Of a DNA stretch of 35,602 bases, positions 22,696 through 30,089 are shown one piece after another. The DNA is taken from positions 1 through 35,602 of the forward strand of contig NZ_NEDJ01000033.1 of NCBI RefSeq assembly GCF_002114285.1, given 5' to 3'. The DNA is from Halorubrum ezzemoulense DSM 17463. Lineage in GTDB: Archaea; Halobacteriota; Halobacteria; Halobacteriales; Haloferacaceae. Position 1 is the first letter of the stretch, and every line of letters begins with the position of its first letter. The notes beneath the pieces are model-generated. The model saw only the letters and a list, made by a program, of their open reading frames with translations, was not told where the DNA came from and made no database searches. The position numbers were made by a program, and so were the translations under genes.

Positions 22696-23313
22696 ATGAA
22701 CGTCATCGGAACCGTCGGCCTCCCCGGCAGCGGGAAGGGGGAGGCGGCAAACGTGGCCGAGGCGGCTGGCATCCCCGTCGTCGTCATGGGCGACGTGGTC
22801 CGCGCCGAGTGTCGCCGCCGCGGGCTCGACCCGGCGCAACACCACGGCCGGATGGCCGGCACGCTCCGCGAGGAGGAGGGCGACGACGCCATCGCCGCTC
22901 GGACGCTCCCGCGCATCCGGGAGGCGGCGGCCGAGAGCGAGCGCGGCGAGACCGTCGTCGTCGACGGTCTCCGCTCGACCGTCGAGCTCGAACGCTTCCG
23001 CGAGGCGTTCGGCGACGACTTCACGCTCGTCGCGATCCGCGCGCCCTTCGAGCTCCGCGCCGAGCGGCTGGGCGAGCGCGGCCGCGACGACTCCGACTCG
23101 GACCTGGCGTCGCTCCGCAGGCGCGACGCCCGCGAGATCGACCTCGGACTCGGCGAGACGTTGGAGCGCGCCGACGTCGAGATCGACAACACCGACAGCC
23201 TCGCGGCGTTCCGCGAGCGCGTCCGCGAAGTGCTGGGCGTCGACGGTGAGGGCGCGGACCGCTCGGACGGCGACGCCGCCGAGGCGGCCGAGGCCGGGGG
23301 TGACGGCGCGTGA
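22696..23313 (+). CDS. UPF0200 family P-loop nucleotide kinase-like protein
   Basis: This 205-residue protein starts MNVIGTVGLPGSGKGEAANV, with a clear Walker A (GLPGSGKG). It has an adenylate-kinase or dephospho-CoA-kinase style layout: VVVMGDVVRAECRRRG, TVVVDGLRSTVELERF (Walker B-like) and a lid-like RLGERGRDDSDSDLASLRRRD. It matches archaeal UPF0200, sometimes annotated as dephospho-CoA kinase-like, though the substrate is not established. The last 25 residues are an acidic, Ala/Gly-rich tail. The ATG at 22696 has a TATA-like CCTAAG about 27 nt upstream. Its TGA overlaps the GTG of the UPF0201 gene, a pairing conserved in archaea as I recall. Confidence 0.88.
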   Translation: MNVIGTVGLPGSGKGEAANVAEAAGIPVVVMGDVVRAECRRRGLDPAQHHGRMAGTLREEEGDDAIAARTLPRIREAAAESERGETVVVDGLRSTVELERFREAFGDDFTLVAIRAPFELRAERLGERGRDDSDSDLASLRRRDAREIDLGLGETLERADVEIDNTDSLAAFRERVREVLGVDGEGADRSDGDAAEAAEAGGDGA

Positions 23314-23762
23314 TCTACAGCGTCGACGTTCGGATCGAGGTGCCGGTCCACGACACGGAGGTGACCGACCGGGTCGCCGACGCGGTCGAGAACGTCTTCC
23401 CGGACGCGGAGCCGGTCCACGAGGACGGGCGGCCCGTCTCCGAGACGCACAGCCTCGACGCGTTCTCCGACGTGCTCCACGCGCAGGAGATCCTCGACAC
23501 CGCCCGCCGCGTCTTCCGACAGAACCGCACCGACGACGGGTTCGCCTTCTCGTTGAAGAAGCAGGCGGCGCTCGAAGGCGTCGTCAACTTCGCGGTCGGC
23601 GATCCGGACGAACTCGGTGAGATCGACGTCGAGGTGCGCGTCCGCGAGCCGGACGTCGAGTCGTTCATCGACTACGTCGCGCCCGAGACCGACGGGGGGC
23701 AGCCGGTCGACCCCGTCCGCGAGTACGGCGACCGGTTCGACCCCGAGGACGAGGCGTACTGA
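23310..23762 (+). CDS. UPF0201 family protein (COG1325, predicted RNA-binding)
   Basis: This 150-residue acidic protein has the family's segments: VDVRIEVPVHDTEVTDRVADAV, LHAQEILDTARRVFRQNR, FSLKKQAALEGVVNFAV and IDVEVRVREPDVESFIDYVAP. UPF0201 (COG1325, related to exosome-associated archaeal proteins with an RNA-binding ferredoxin-like fold) has no proven function. The GTG at 23310 overlaps the stop of the UPF0200 kinase-like gene (GTGA), so the two are translated together. This argues for a shared role, possibly nucleotide or RNA related. Confidence 0.88.
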   Translation: MIYSVDVRIEVPVHDTEVTDRVADAVENVFPDAEPVHEDGRPVSETHSLDAFSDVLHAQEILDTARRVFRQNRTDDGFAFSLKKQAALEGVVNFAVGDPDELGEIDVEVRVREPDVESFIDYVAPETDGGQPVDPVREYGDRFDPEDEAY

Positions 23763-23829
23763 GGCGCCGACCCGGCGCGCCCGTCGCCGCTCTCCCGGTC
23801 ACTCGGCCCGTCGCTCACTGATCCACCAG

Positions 23830-24435
23830 TCACTCGGCCGTGGCGCCGGCCGCGGCCCCGCCGACCGCGCCGAAGACGACCGGATAGACGAGCCCCGCGA
23901 GCAGCGCCGCCGTGACGAGCGTCGGGGCGACGCTGCCGCCGTCACCGACGGCGTACCGGAACAGGAAGGCGCCGATCACCGCGAGCGGGAGGTAGCCGAC
24001 GACGGCGAGCGCGCCGGACTGCGCGCCGTCGACCGGCGTCGCCGCGCCGGCCGCGCGCGCTATCCCGACCCCGGCGACGACGAGCAGCAGCGGCGGCACG
24101 GCGTACAGGAACGTCAGCCCGGCGTCGCTCTGCGCGACGAAGTTCACCGAGCGGGCGGCGCCGATCAGCGAGGGCACGTTCACGTCCACGAAGTGCGCGT
24201 TGTAGAACACCCAGCCGACGCCGCGCCACACCGAGATGGTGTCGCCGCCGAACAGGTCGGCGAAGAAGTTGATCCCGGAGAGCCCCTCCTCGACCCGGCC
24301 GCTCTGCGTGACGTAGACGACCAGGTAGCCGAGGACGTACGAGACCGCGCCCGCGACCGCCCCGACGACCGCGCCGCGGCCGAGGCTCCTTTCCGCCCCT
24401 GTCGCGCTCGATCCGCCGCTGGTTGTCGAAGACAT
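23830..24435 (-). CDS. Haloarchaeal integral membrane protein, unknown function
   Basis: This 201-residue protein has a Ser/Gly/Thr-rich N-terminus and about five hydrophobic spans: AVVGAVAGAVSYVLGYLVVY, a re-entrant-like GWVFYNAHFVDV, LTFLYAVPPLLLVVAGVGIA, ALAVVGYLPLAVIGAFLFRY and APTLVTAALLAGLVYPVVFG. The polar loop after span 1 (VEEGLSGINFFADLFGGDT) is probably extracellular. Proteins like this are common in haloarchaea, often annotated loosely as transporters, but I see no transporter motif. The ATG at 24435 is the only plausible start. The downstream end converges with the UPF0201 gene. Confidence 0.7.
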   Translation of the reverse strand: MSSTTSGGSSATGAERSLGRGAVVGAVAGAVSYVLGYLVVYVTQSGRVEEGLSGINFFADLFGGDTISVWRGVGWVFYNAHFVDVNVPSLIGAARSVNFVAQSDAGLTFLYAVPPLLLVVAGVGIARAAGAATPVDGAQSGALAVVGYLPLAVIGAFLFRYAVGDGGSVAPTLVTAALLAGLVYPVVFGAVGGAAAGATAE

Positions 24436-24543
24436 GCGCCCGGTATCGTTTCGGCGGGCGTAAGTGTTTGTTGGGTCGGATCGGGACGCGAAACGATCGC
24501 ATCGACGGCCGCAGGAGTGCGTCTATCGGCGGACACCGTCGGA

Positions 24544-25137
24544 TCAGGTCGTCGCCTTGCGCCACTCCGACTGCGAGATCGTGTACCGGACCTCGTCGTG
24601 GACGGTGCCGTCCGCGTAGACCAGCTCGTTGCGGAGCCGCCCCTCGCGTCGCCCGCCGAGACGGTCGACGTACCGTTCGATCGCGCGCCGCGACTTCTCG
24701 TTGTCGGGGTGGTGGCCCACGGCGACGACATCCAGGTCGAGGTCCGCGAACGCGACCTCGGCGAGCGCGGCGGCGCGCTCGCCGGAGTAGCCGCGGCCCC
24801 AGAGCCGCTTGCGGAGCCACGTGCCGAGCGTCGCAGTCCGCTTTTCCCAGTCGACCCCGAAGCCGCCGAAGCCGGCTATCTCGCCCGCACCGTCCTCGCC
24901 CTCGCGGGGGTAGATCACGTACGTCGCCGCCTCGCCCTCCTCGAAGCGCTCGCGCCCGCGTTCGAGGAACTCTAGCGTCTCCTTCTTCGTCTCGTGGGGG
25001 TCCCACGTGACGAACTCGGTCACCTCGTCGATGCCGGGATCGGACGAGCAGATCCGATAGCACTCGTCGAGGTCGACGTGTTCGGGACTCCGCACCTCCA
25101 GCCGAAGCCGGTCCGTCTCGATGGTCTCGGGGAACAC
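24544..25137 (-). CDS. GNAT family acetyltransferase (RimJ/RimL type)
   Basis: This 197-residue protein opens with the RimJ/L signature ETIETDRLRLEVRSPEHVD. It continues IAGFGGFGVDWEKRTATLGTWL and has the acetyl-CoA loop KRLWGRGYSGERAAAL (R-x-x-G-x-G/A) and VAVGHHPDNEKSRRAIERYV. The C-terminus (LRNELVYADGTVHDEVRYT) matches the end of ribosomal-protein-type acetyltransferases, though such proteins also modify small molecules. The start is the GTG at 25137. A TATA box on the minus strand (GGAATTTATT, 25161-25170) lies 28 nt upstream, giving a leaderless message. A 108-bp gap with its own weak promoter separates it from the membrane-protein gene downstream. Confidence 0.85.
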   Translation of the reverse strand: MFPETIETDRLRLEVRSPEHVDLDECYRICSSDPGIDEVTEFVTWDPHETKKETLEFLERGRERFEEGEAATYVIYPREGEDGAGEIAGFGGFGVDWEKRTATLGTWLRKRLWGRGYSGERAAALAEVAFADLDLDVVAVGHHPDNEKSRRAIERYVDRLGGRREGRLRNELVYADGTVHDEVRYTISQSEWRKATT

Positions 25138-25160
25138 GTCGTGAGCGTCGTCGCCCGCCG

Positions 25161-25170
25161 AATAAATTCC
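25161..25170 (-). promoter_or_regulatory. TATA box of the RimJ/L-type GNAT gene
   Basis: Read on the minus strand the element is GGAATTTATT, centred about 28 nt before the GTG at 25137. The surrounding DNA is GC-rich, so the element stands out. Confidence 0.55.
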
Positions 25171-25228
25171 ACCGGCGCCCTGCGACGGGTTGTCACGGGC
25201 ACCGACCGCCGTCGGTCGTCGAACGCCG

Positions 25229-26203
25229 TCAGTCGCCGAAGGCGTCGGCGAGGTCGCCGCCGACGCTCGCGATCGCGTCGCGCGCCCGGTCGACCTCCGG
25301 CATCGTCATGAACCCGTGGACCATCGCGGGGTAGTTCTCGTATCGGGTTGCGACGCCGTCGGCGACGAGCTGCTCCGCGTACGCCCTCCCGCCGTCCCGG
25401 AGCGGGTCGAAGCCCGCTGTGACGACCGTCGCGGGCGCGACGCCGGAGAGGTCGCCGGCGTTGATCGGGTCGGCGTACGGGTTCCGACGGTGGATGTCGC
25501 TCCGGTAGTAGGCCGCCGAGAACCACTCGATGTCCGCCCGGGAGAGGACGGTCCCGGCGTGTTCCCGCATCGACTCCTGGTCGGGGTCGACGCCGATCCC
25601 CGGGTACAGGAGCGCCTGTCGGGCGATGTCGGGGCCGTCCCGCTCGGCGGCCATGAGGGCGGTCACCGCGGCGAGGGTGCCGCCGGCGGAGTCGCCCGCG
25701 ACCGCGAGGTCGCCGGTCCCGCGGAGCCGCTCGGTCGCGTCCGCGGCCCGCTCGACGGCGGCGTACGCGTCCGCGACCGCGGCCGGGAAGGGGTGTTCAG
25801 GCGCGAGCCGGTACTCGACCGAGAGGACGGCGCACCCGCTCTCCCGGGTCAGGTGCCGACAGAGCCAGTCGTGGGTCTCGACGCTGCCGAGGACGAACCC
25901 CCCGCCGTGGAAGAAGACGACCGTCGGGTAGGGGGGCGCGGCGGCGGGGAGGTAGAGCCGCGCGTCGAGGTCGCCGACCGTCGCCCGGTCGCCGAGGGCG
26001 CGCCGCGCCTCGTCGTCTTCGGGTCCGGGAAGGGTCAGCGACTCGGTTGCGCCTACGCTCGGCGGGTCGCGGTTCCGGATCCGCATCAGCGGGTCGGTCA
26101 GGCGACGGAGGAGCTTCAGCCGGTAGCGACCGTGCGGAAGCGGGACCCGCGACTGTCGGGCGGCGACGCGCTCCGCCTGGGGGTCGATCTGTTCGGCGCT
26201 CAC
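25229..26203 (-). CDS. Alpha/beta hydrolase, hormone-sensitive-lipase family esterase
   Basis: This 324-residue protein has the HSL (family IV) oxyanion motif VVFFHGGGFVLGS (His99-Gly102) and the EYRLAPEHPFPAA segment. Its nucleophile elbow is VAGDSAGGTLA (Ser172), and ATVVTAGFDPLRDGG (Asp) and YPAMVHGFM (His) follow. The complete triad and cap-region N-terminus (about 1-70) make an active carboxylesterase with medium- or short-chain esters likely, and no signal peptide is visible. It starts at the ATG at 26203. The EamA transporter gene lies upstream on the same strand with an 84-bp gap. Confidence 0.92.
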   Translation of the reverse strand: MSAEQIDPQAERVAARQSRVPLPHGRYRLKLLRRLTDPLMRIRNRDPPSVGATESLTLPGPEDDEARRALGDRATVGDLDARLYLPAAAPPYPTVVFFHGGGFVLGSVETHDWLCRHLTRESGCAVLSVEYRLAPEHPFPAAVADAYAAVERAADATERLRGTGDLAVAGDSAGGTLAAVTALMAAERDGPDIARQALLYPGIGVDPDQESMREHAGTVLSRADIEWFSAAYYRSDIHRRNPYADPINAGDLSGVAPATVVTAGFDPLRDGGRAYAEQLVADGVATRYENYPAMVHGFMTMPEVDRARDAIASVGGDLADAFGD

Positions 26204-26287
26204 GGTCCGGAAGTCGTCGCCCCGCCGACAAGACGGTTGCGGCGGGGTCGGCTGTCGGGCGGTCGGTGGGGCCGTCGGGGTCCCGAC

Positions 26288-27208
26288 TCAGCCCGCGACG
26301 CCGACCGCCCGCAGCTCCTCGCGGATCGCGTCGCGTTTCACCAGCGCGAAGCCGACACAGATGGTGAGGAAGCCCGCGACCGTCGTCGGGGTGATCCCCT
26401 CGTCGAGGACGAGCCAGCCGACGGCGGCCGCGAACACCGGCGCGACGTAGGAGACGAGGTTGATCTCGATCGGGCCGAGCCGGTCGAGCAGGTCGAAGTA
26501 GATGAGGAAGCCGATCCCGCTGGCGACGACCGAGAGGTAGCCCAAGGCGAGCAGCGACTCCGTCGTCCAGGTCGCGTCGGCGACCGACTCGCCGAGCGCG
26601 AGCGCGAGCAGATGGGTGAGCCCCGCGCCGAGGAGCATCGACCACGCCTCCATCGTCTCGATGGCGATGTCGGCCTCCGAGGCCCGCGAGAGGACGGAGC
26701 CGAGCGCGAACGAGGTCGCCGCGAGCAGCACGAGCAGCTTCGCGACGGTGCCGCCGCCGGTCAGGTTGGCGGGGTCGGGGTTCGCGAGGACGACCGCCCC
26801 GGCGAGGCCGATCCCAAGGCCGAGCGCGCCGACCGCGGTCAGCCGCTCCGCCGGCAGGAGGGCGCGGGCGAACACCGTGGTCAACACCGGCGAAAGGCTG
26901 ACGATAACGGCCGCGACGGCGCTCGTCACCGCCGGGTCGCTCTCCCCGACGAACAGGAAGGCGTGGTAGGCGGCGATGATGAACACGGCGCCGGAGACGA
27001 CCTCGAGCCACTGGTCCCGGCCGCGCGGGACCGGGTCGTCGACCGCGTACGCCGCGTACGCGAGCATGACGACGCCGGCGACGTCGAACCGGAACGCCGC
27101 GAACAGCACGGGCGGGAAGTACGCCAATCCCGCGTTGATCGCGACGAACGCGGAGCCCCACGCGGCGGCGAGGACGAGGAACAGCGAGAGGTTTCTGAGA
27201 CGGCTCAC
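26288..27208 (-). CDS. EamA/DMT family transporter
   Basis: This 306-residue protein has ten predicted membrane spans in two EamA repeats. The first begins LFLVLAAAWGSAFVAINAGL with the typical RFDVAGVVML. The second begins LLVLLAATSFALGSVLSRAS and includes GFLIYFDLLDRLGPIEINLVSYVAPVFAAAVGWLVLDE, which is the strongest family signature. Such carriers usually export amino acids or metabolites, and substrate is not predictable. I chose the GTG at 27208 (VSRLRNLSLFL), just before helix 1. A TTG at 27235 would add nine unconserved residues. It lies upstream of the esterase gene on the same strand. Confidence 0.88.
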   Translation of the reverse strand: MSRLRNLSLFLVLAAAWGSAFVAINAGLAYFPPVLFAAFRFDVAGVVMLAYAAYAVDDPVPRGRDQWLEVVSGAVFIIAAYHAFLFVGESDPAVTSAVAAVIVSLSPVLTTVFARALLPAERLTAVGALGLGIGLAGAVVLANPDPANLTGGGTVAKLLVLLAATSFALGSVLSRASEADIAIETMEAWSMLLGAGLTHLLALALGESVADATWTTESLLALGYLSVVASGIGFLIYFDLLDRLGPIEINLVSYVAPVFAAAVGWLVLDEGITPTTVAGFLTICVGFALVKRDAIREELRAVGVAG

Positions 27209-27287
27209 GGTCGTCGTCTCCGGGCGGCGAGCCAAAAGGTTCCGGAAACGGTCGCGGTCGCCGGATCCGGTCGACGGGAGGGGGCCG

Positions 27288-27947
27288 TCAGCGGACCCGG
27301 TACCCGTCTGCGTCGCGGGCGACCACGCCCACGTCGGAGAGCCGCCGCAGGGCGTCCGCGACCGTCGACTCGCGCGCGCCGACCTCGTCGGCGACCGCCG
27401 CGGGCGTGCCGTCGGTCTCGACCACCGCGGCGATGACGGTCGCGAAGAAGCGGCTGTCGGCCTGCCCGCCGAGCCGCTCGTCGATCTCGGCGAGCGTGTC
27501 CTCGACGCGGCCCTGGACCCACCGCTGGGCGAGCGAGAGCTCCCGGTCGAGGTCTTGGAGGCGGGTGAACTCCTCCGCGAGCTCCGCGAGGTCGCCGGTC
27601 GTGCCCGACCCGTCGGGGCCCTCGATCGAGAGGTGCGGACAGCGACCGGACATGTCGAGGCTGTTCTTCGCCGGGTACGCGCTCTTCGCGCCGAAGCCGT
27701 ACGGCGAGACGCTCACCTCCAGCCGGAGGCTGCGCGCGATCCGGAAGTACTTCCGCCGCTGGTCGTCCGTCGTCGACTCGACGAGCCCGGCCTCCTCCAG
27801 CTTCCGCAGGTGGTCGATCACCGCCTTCGGGCTCACGTCCAGGTACTCCGAGATCTCCGTGACGTAACACGGCTTGGTGGCGAGAAGCCGGAGGATGCGC
27901 CGCCGGTTCTCGTTGCCGAGGAGATCGAGCAGTACCGCGGAGTCCAT
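27288..27947 (-). CDS. ArsR-type winged-helix transcriptional regulator with two DNA-binding-like domains
   Basis: This 219-residue protein has an N-terminal ArsR-like winged helix (about 5-70): LLGNENRRRILRLLATKPCYVTEISEYLDVSPKAVIDHL, with the recognition helix at SPKAVIDHLRKLEEAGLV. The middle (about 120-165) is helical and heptad-like, probably a dimer helix. The C-terminus (about 178-219) is a second predicted helix-turn-helix (TPAAVADEVGARESTVADALRRLSDVGVV). The ligand is unknown. It is divergent from cofH across 223 bp, with its own TATA box (27971-27979) giving a leaderless start at the ATG at 27947. It could therefore control itself or cofH. Confidence 0.85.
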   Translation of the reverse strand: MDSAVLLDLLGNENRRRILRLLATKPCYVTEISEYLDVSPKAVIDHLRKLEEAGLVESTTDDQRRKYFRIARSLRLEVSVSPYGFGAKSAYPAKNSLDMSGRCPHLSIEGPDGSGTTGDLAELAEEFTRLQDLDRELSLAQRWVQGRVEDTLAEIDERLGGQADSRFFATVIAAVVETDGTPAAVADEVGARESTVADALRRLSDVGVVARDADGYRVR

Positions 27948-27970
27948 TAACGTGTGGTTAGCGTCCAGCG

Positions 27971-27979
27971 GATAAAAGG
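27971..27979 (-). promoter_or_regulatory. TATA box of the ArsR-type regulator gene
   Basis: On the minus strand the sequence is CCTTTTATC, centred about 28 nt before the ATG at 27947. It fits a leaderless transcript. Confidence 0.6.
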
Positions 27980-28139
27980 TTGGCTTCTGTGACCGGTCGC
28001 GTTCCGCTCGGAGCGTCAGGGTACGGCGATTCGGTGCGAACGCGGACAGTCTGTGCCGCTCGTGTCCCCCCTTCGCTCGGCGGTAGCCGACGCGTCCGAA
28101 CGACCCGCCGGGGACGCATCGGCTGTCGCGACCCTCCCG

Positions 28140-28146
28140 TTTATCA
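28140..28146 (+). promoter_or_regulatory. TATA box of cofH
   Basis: TTTATCA is centred about 28 nt before the ATG at 28171, supporting that start over the internal GTG at 28231. Confidence 0.55.
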
Positions 28147-28170
28147 CGGTGGAACCGGGAACGTTAGGGG

Positions 28171-29628
28171 ATGAGTTCGGGGGGCAGTTCCGGCGCGAGC
28201 GGATCGAGCGGAGGCGGAGAGGGCGGGACCGTGAGCGGCGCGGAGGAGTTCGACTTCGCCGCGCCCGCGACCGACCAGTCGTTCGAGAACGCGCTCGCGA
28301 AGGCCCGCGACGGCGCTCGGCTGACGGTCGACGACGCCACCGAACTGCTCGCCACCGGCACGGGGGCGGCCGGGATCGACCCCGTCCGCAAGGAGGCGGT
28401 GTTAGAGGCCGCCGACCGGCGCCGGCGCGAGGAGGTGGGCGACGAGGTCACCTTCGTCGCCAACCTGAACAACAACGTCACCACCGCGTGTAACACCGGC
28501 TGCCTGTTCTGTAACTTCAAGGACTCCGCGCACGCGTTCGAGGCAGACAGCGACGTCGAGCACGCGGGGTTCACCAAGCCGCCCGCCGAGTCGCGCGCGG
28601 TCGTCGAAGACGCCCTCGACATGGGGATCTACGAGGTATGCTCCGTCTCGGGGCTCCACCCCGCGTTCGCGCTGAACGAGGAACATCACGAGATCCTCGC
28701 CGCGCACGACGACCCCGCGAGCGAGGTGAACTACAAGCCGCCAGAGCGGTACGCGACCGACCCGGGCACCTACGTCGAGCAGTTGGACGCGATGTCGGTC
28801 GGCGGCGTCCACCTCCACTCGATGACCCCGGAGGAAGCGTATCACGCCTCTCGGGGCACCGATTGGGAGTACGAGTCTGTGTACCGCGAGCTGGCGGCCG
28901 CCGGGCTCGACTCCGCACCGGGCACCGCCGCCGAGATCCTCGTCGACGAGGTCCGCGACGTGATCTGTCCGGGGAAGATCCGCACCGACGACTGGGTGGC
29001 GGCGATGGAGGGCGCGGCCGCCGCCGGCCTCGACGTCACCTCGACGATGATGTACGGCCACGTCGAGACGGTCGCGCACCGCGCGCAACACCTGAAGGTG
29101 ATCCGGGACCTCCAAGACCGCACGGGCGCGATCACGGAGTTCGTTCCGCTCTCCTTCATCCACCAGAACACCCCGCTCTACCGGCGCGGCGTCGTCGACT
29201 CCGGCCCCTCGCACGCCGAGGACGAGCTCGTGGTCGCGGTCGCGCGGCTCTTCTTAGACAACGTCGATCACGTCCAGGCGTCGTGGGTGAAGTCGGGCGA
29301 CGCCCACGGGCTCAAACTCCTCAACTGCGGCGCGGACGACTTCATGGGCACCATCCTCTCGGAGGAGATCACCAGCCGCGCGGGCGGCGAGTACGGCGAG
29401 TACCGCTCGTTCGACGACTACGTCGAGATGATCACGGCGATCGGCCGGACCCCGGTCGAGCGCTCGACCGACTACCGGACCCGGCGCCGGATCGACCCCG
29501 ACGACGGGCCGCACGGCCCGCGTCTCGGCCCCCGCGCCGACGGGACCCCACTGCTCGCGAACCGCTCGTCCGACGGCGGACGCGGCGGCGGCGCGGTCGG
29601 AACGCCGCCGGCCGACGCCGACGACTGA
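28171..29628 (+). CDS. cofH: FO synthase subunit CofH (coenzyme F420 biosynthesis)
   Basis: This 485-residue radical SAM protein has CNTGCLFCNF (Cys107, Cys111, Cys114) preceded by FVANLNNNVTTA. The CofH-type segments are YEVCSVSGLHPAFALNEEHH, VHLHSMTPEEAYHASRG, TSTMMYGHVET and VPLSFIHQNTPLY. It transfers the 4-hydroxybenzyl group of tyrosine to 5-amino-6-(D-ribitylamino)uracil, and CofG then closes the FO ring. The family core is about 370 residues. This copy has a Gly/Ser-rich N-terminal tail (about 1-20) and a polar C-terminal extension (about 440-485). The start is the ATG at 28171 by its TATA box. cofG is not in the window; a perfect hairpin follows the stop. Confidence 0.93.
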   Translation: MSSGGSSGASGSSGGGEGGTVSGAEEFDFAAPATDQSFENALAKARDGARLTVDDATELLATGTGAAGIDPVRKEAVLEAADRRRREEVGDEVTFVANLNNNVTTACNTGCLFCNFKDSAHAFEADSDVEHAGFTKPPAESRAVVEDALDMGIYEVCSVSGLHPAFALNEEHHEILAAHDDPASEVNYKPPERYATDPGTYVEQLDAMSVGGVHLHSMTPEEAYHASRGTDWEYESVYRELAAAGLDSAPGTAAEILVDEVRDVICPGKIRTDDWVAAMEGAAAAGLDVTSTMMYGHVETVAHRAQHLKVIRDLQDRTGAITEFVPLSFIHQNTPLYRRGVVDSGPSHAEDELVVAVARLFLDNVDHVQASWVKSGDAHGLKLLNCGADDFMGTILSEEITSRAGGEYGEYRSFDDYVEMITAIGRTPVERSTDYRTRRRIDPDDGPHGPRLGPRADGTPLLANRSSDGGRGGGAVGTPPADADD

Positions 29629-29648
29629 ACCGATCCCGACGGATCGGT
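29629..29648 (+). terminator. Perfect hairpin directly after the cofH stop codon
   Basis: ACCGATCC (29629-29636) pairs with GGATCGGT (29641-29648) around the loop CGAC. The eight-base-pair stem begins with the base after the TGA. There is no strong T tract, so it may be a terminator-associated or mRNA-stabilising hairpin rather than a classic terminator. Confidence 0.45.
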
Positions 29649-29714
29649 TAGCGGCCGAACACGTTCCGCCGGACCCCTGGCGACTCTCATCGAGTGGGAA
29701 CCCCCGGTACGCCC

Positions 29715-29722
29715 TTTATTAT
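29715..29722 (+). promoter_or_regulatory. TATA box of the winged-helix gene at 29745
   Basis: TTTATTAT is centred about 27 nt before the ATG at 29745. Its last bases overlap an alternative upstream ATG (29721), which argues that 29745 is the true leaderless start. Confidence 0.55.
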
Positions 29723-29723
29723 G

Positions 29724-29743
29724 TCACACGTCACCACGTGTGA
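29724..29743 (+). promoter_or_regulatory. Perfect 20-bp palindromic operator candidate over the start site
   Basis: TCACACGT (29724-29731), spacer CACC, then ACGTGTGA (29736-29743) form a perfect 8+8 inverted repeat. It lies between the TATA box and the start codon at 29745. A dimeric repressor bound here would cover the transcription start, and the encoded winged-helix protein is the natural suspect for autoregulation. Confidence 0.5.
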
Positions 29744-29744
29744 G

Positions 29745-30056
29745 ATGACCGCACCCGACGCACAGCCGGTCGGCCGCTTGGGAGAGAGCGACGGCGACGG
29801 CCGCGGAGAGAGCCTCGACGCGCCCTCGCTGACGCGCTCCGACGAGCGGCTGTTGGCGTACCTCGACGACGTGGGGACGGACTACCCGGCCTTCGTCGCG
29901 AGCAACACGGGACTGTACGCCGACCACGTCGAGTCGCGGCTGGAGGCGCTCGCGGCCGCGGGGCTCGTCGAGCGCGTGACCGGAGAGACCGTCTACCGTC
30001 TCACCGACGCGGGGCGGGCGGCGCTCCGCGACGACTGCCCGCGCTGGTCGGACTGA
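29745..30056 (+). CDS. Small winged-helix protein, probable transcriptional regulator
   Basis: This 103-residue protein has a polar acidic N-terminus (about 1-32) and a compact winged helix at about 33-95. The elements are LTRSDERLLAYLDDVGTDYP, AFVASNTGLYADHVESRLEALAAAGLVERV (the helix-turn-helix with LEALAAAGLV ending) and TVYRLTDAGRAALRDD (the wing and last helix). This is the common haloarchaeal small winged-HTH type. I chose the ATG at 29745 because the TATA box at 29715-29722 gives leaderless spacing. An ATG at 29721 would add eight residues but lies within the promoter. It converges with hmgA, 33 bp away. Confidence 0.78.
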   Translation: MTAPDAQPVGRLGESDGDGRGESLDAPSLTRSDERLLAYLDDVGTDYPAFVASNTGLYADHVESRLEALAAAGLVERVTGETVYRLTDAGRAALRDDCPRWSD

Positions 30057-30089
30057 GGCGGAGGGCGCTCTGCGGGCCGCGGCGCCCGA

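Noticed and set aside
25190-27436. A 748-codon plus-strand open frame across the esterase and EamA genes
   Set aside because: It is low-complexity Arg/Gly/Asp antisense sequence without domains, while both minus-strand genes are clear.
28164-28622. Ser/Ala-rich minus-strand frame opposite cofH
   Set aside because: It is antisense to the cofH N-terminal region, and its composition mirrors GC-rich codons rather than a protein family.
29721-29744. ATG at 29721 as the start of the small winged-helix gene
   Set aside because: It overlaps the TATA box and the palindrome. The leaderless spacing supports the ATG at 29745 instead.
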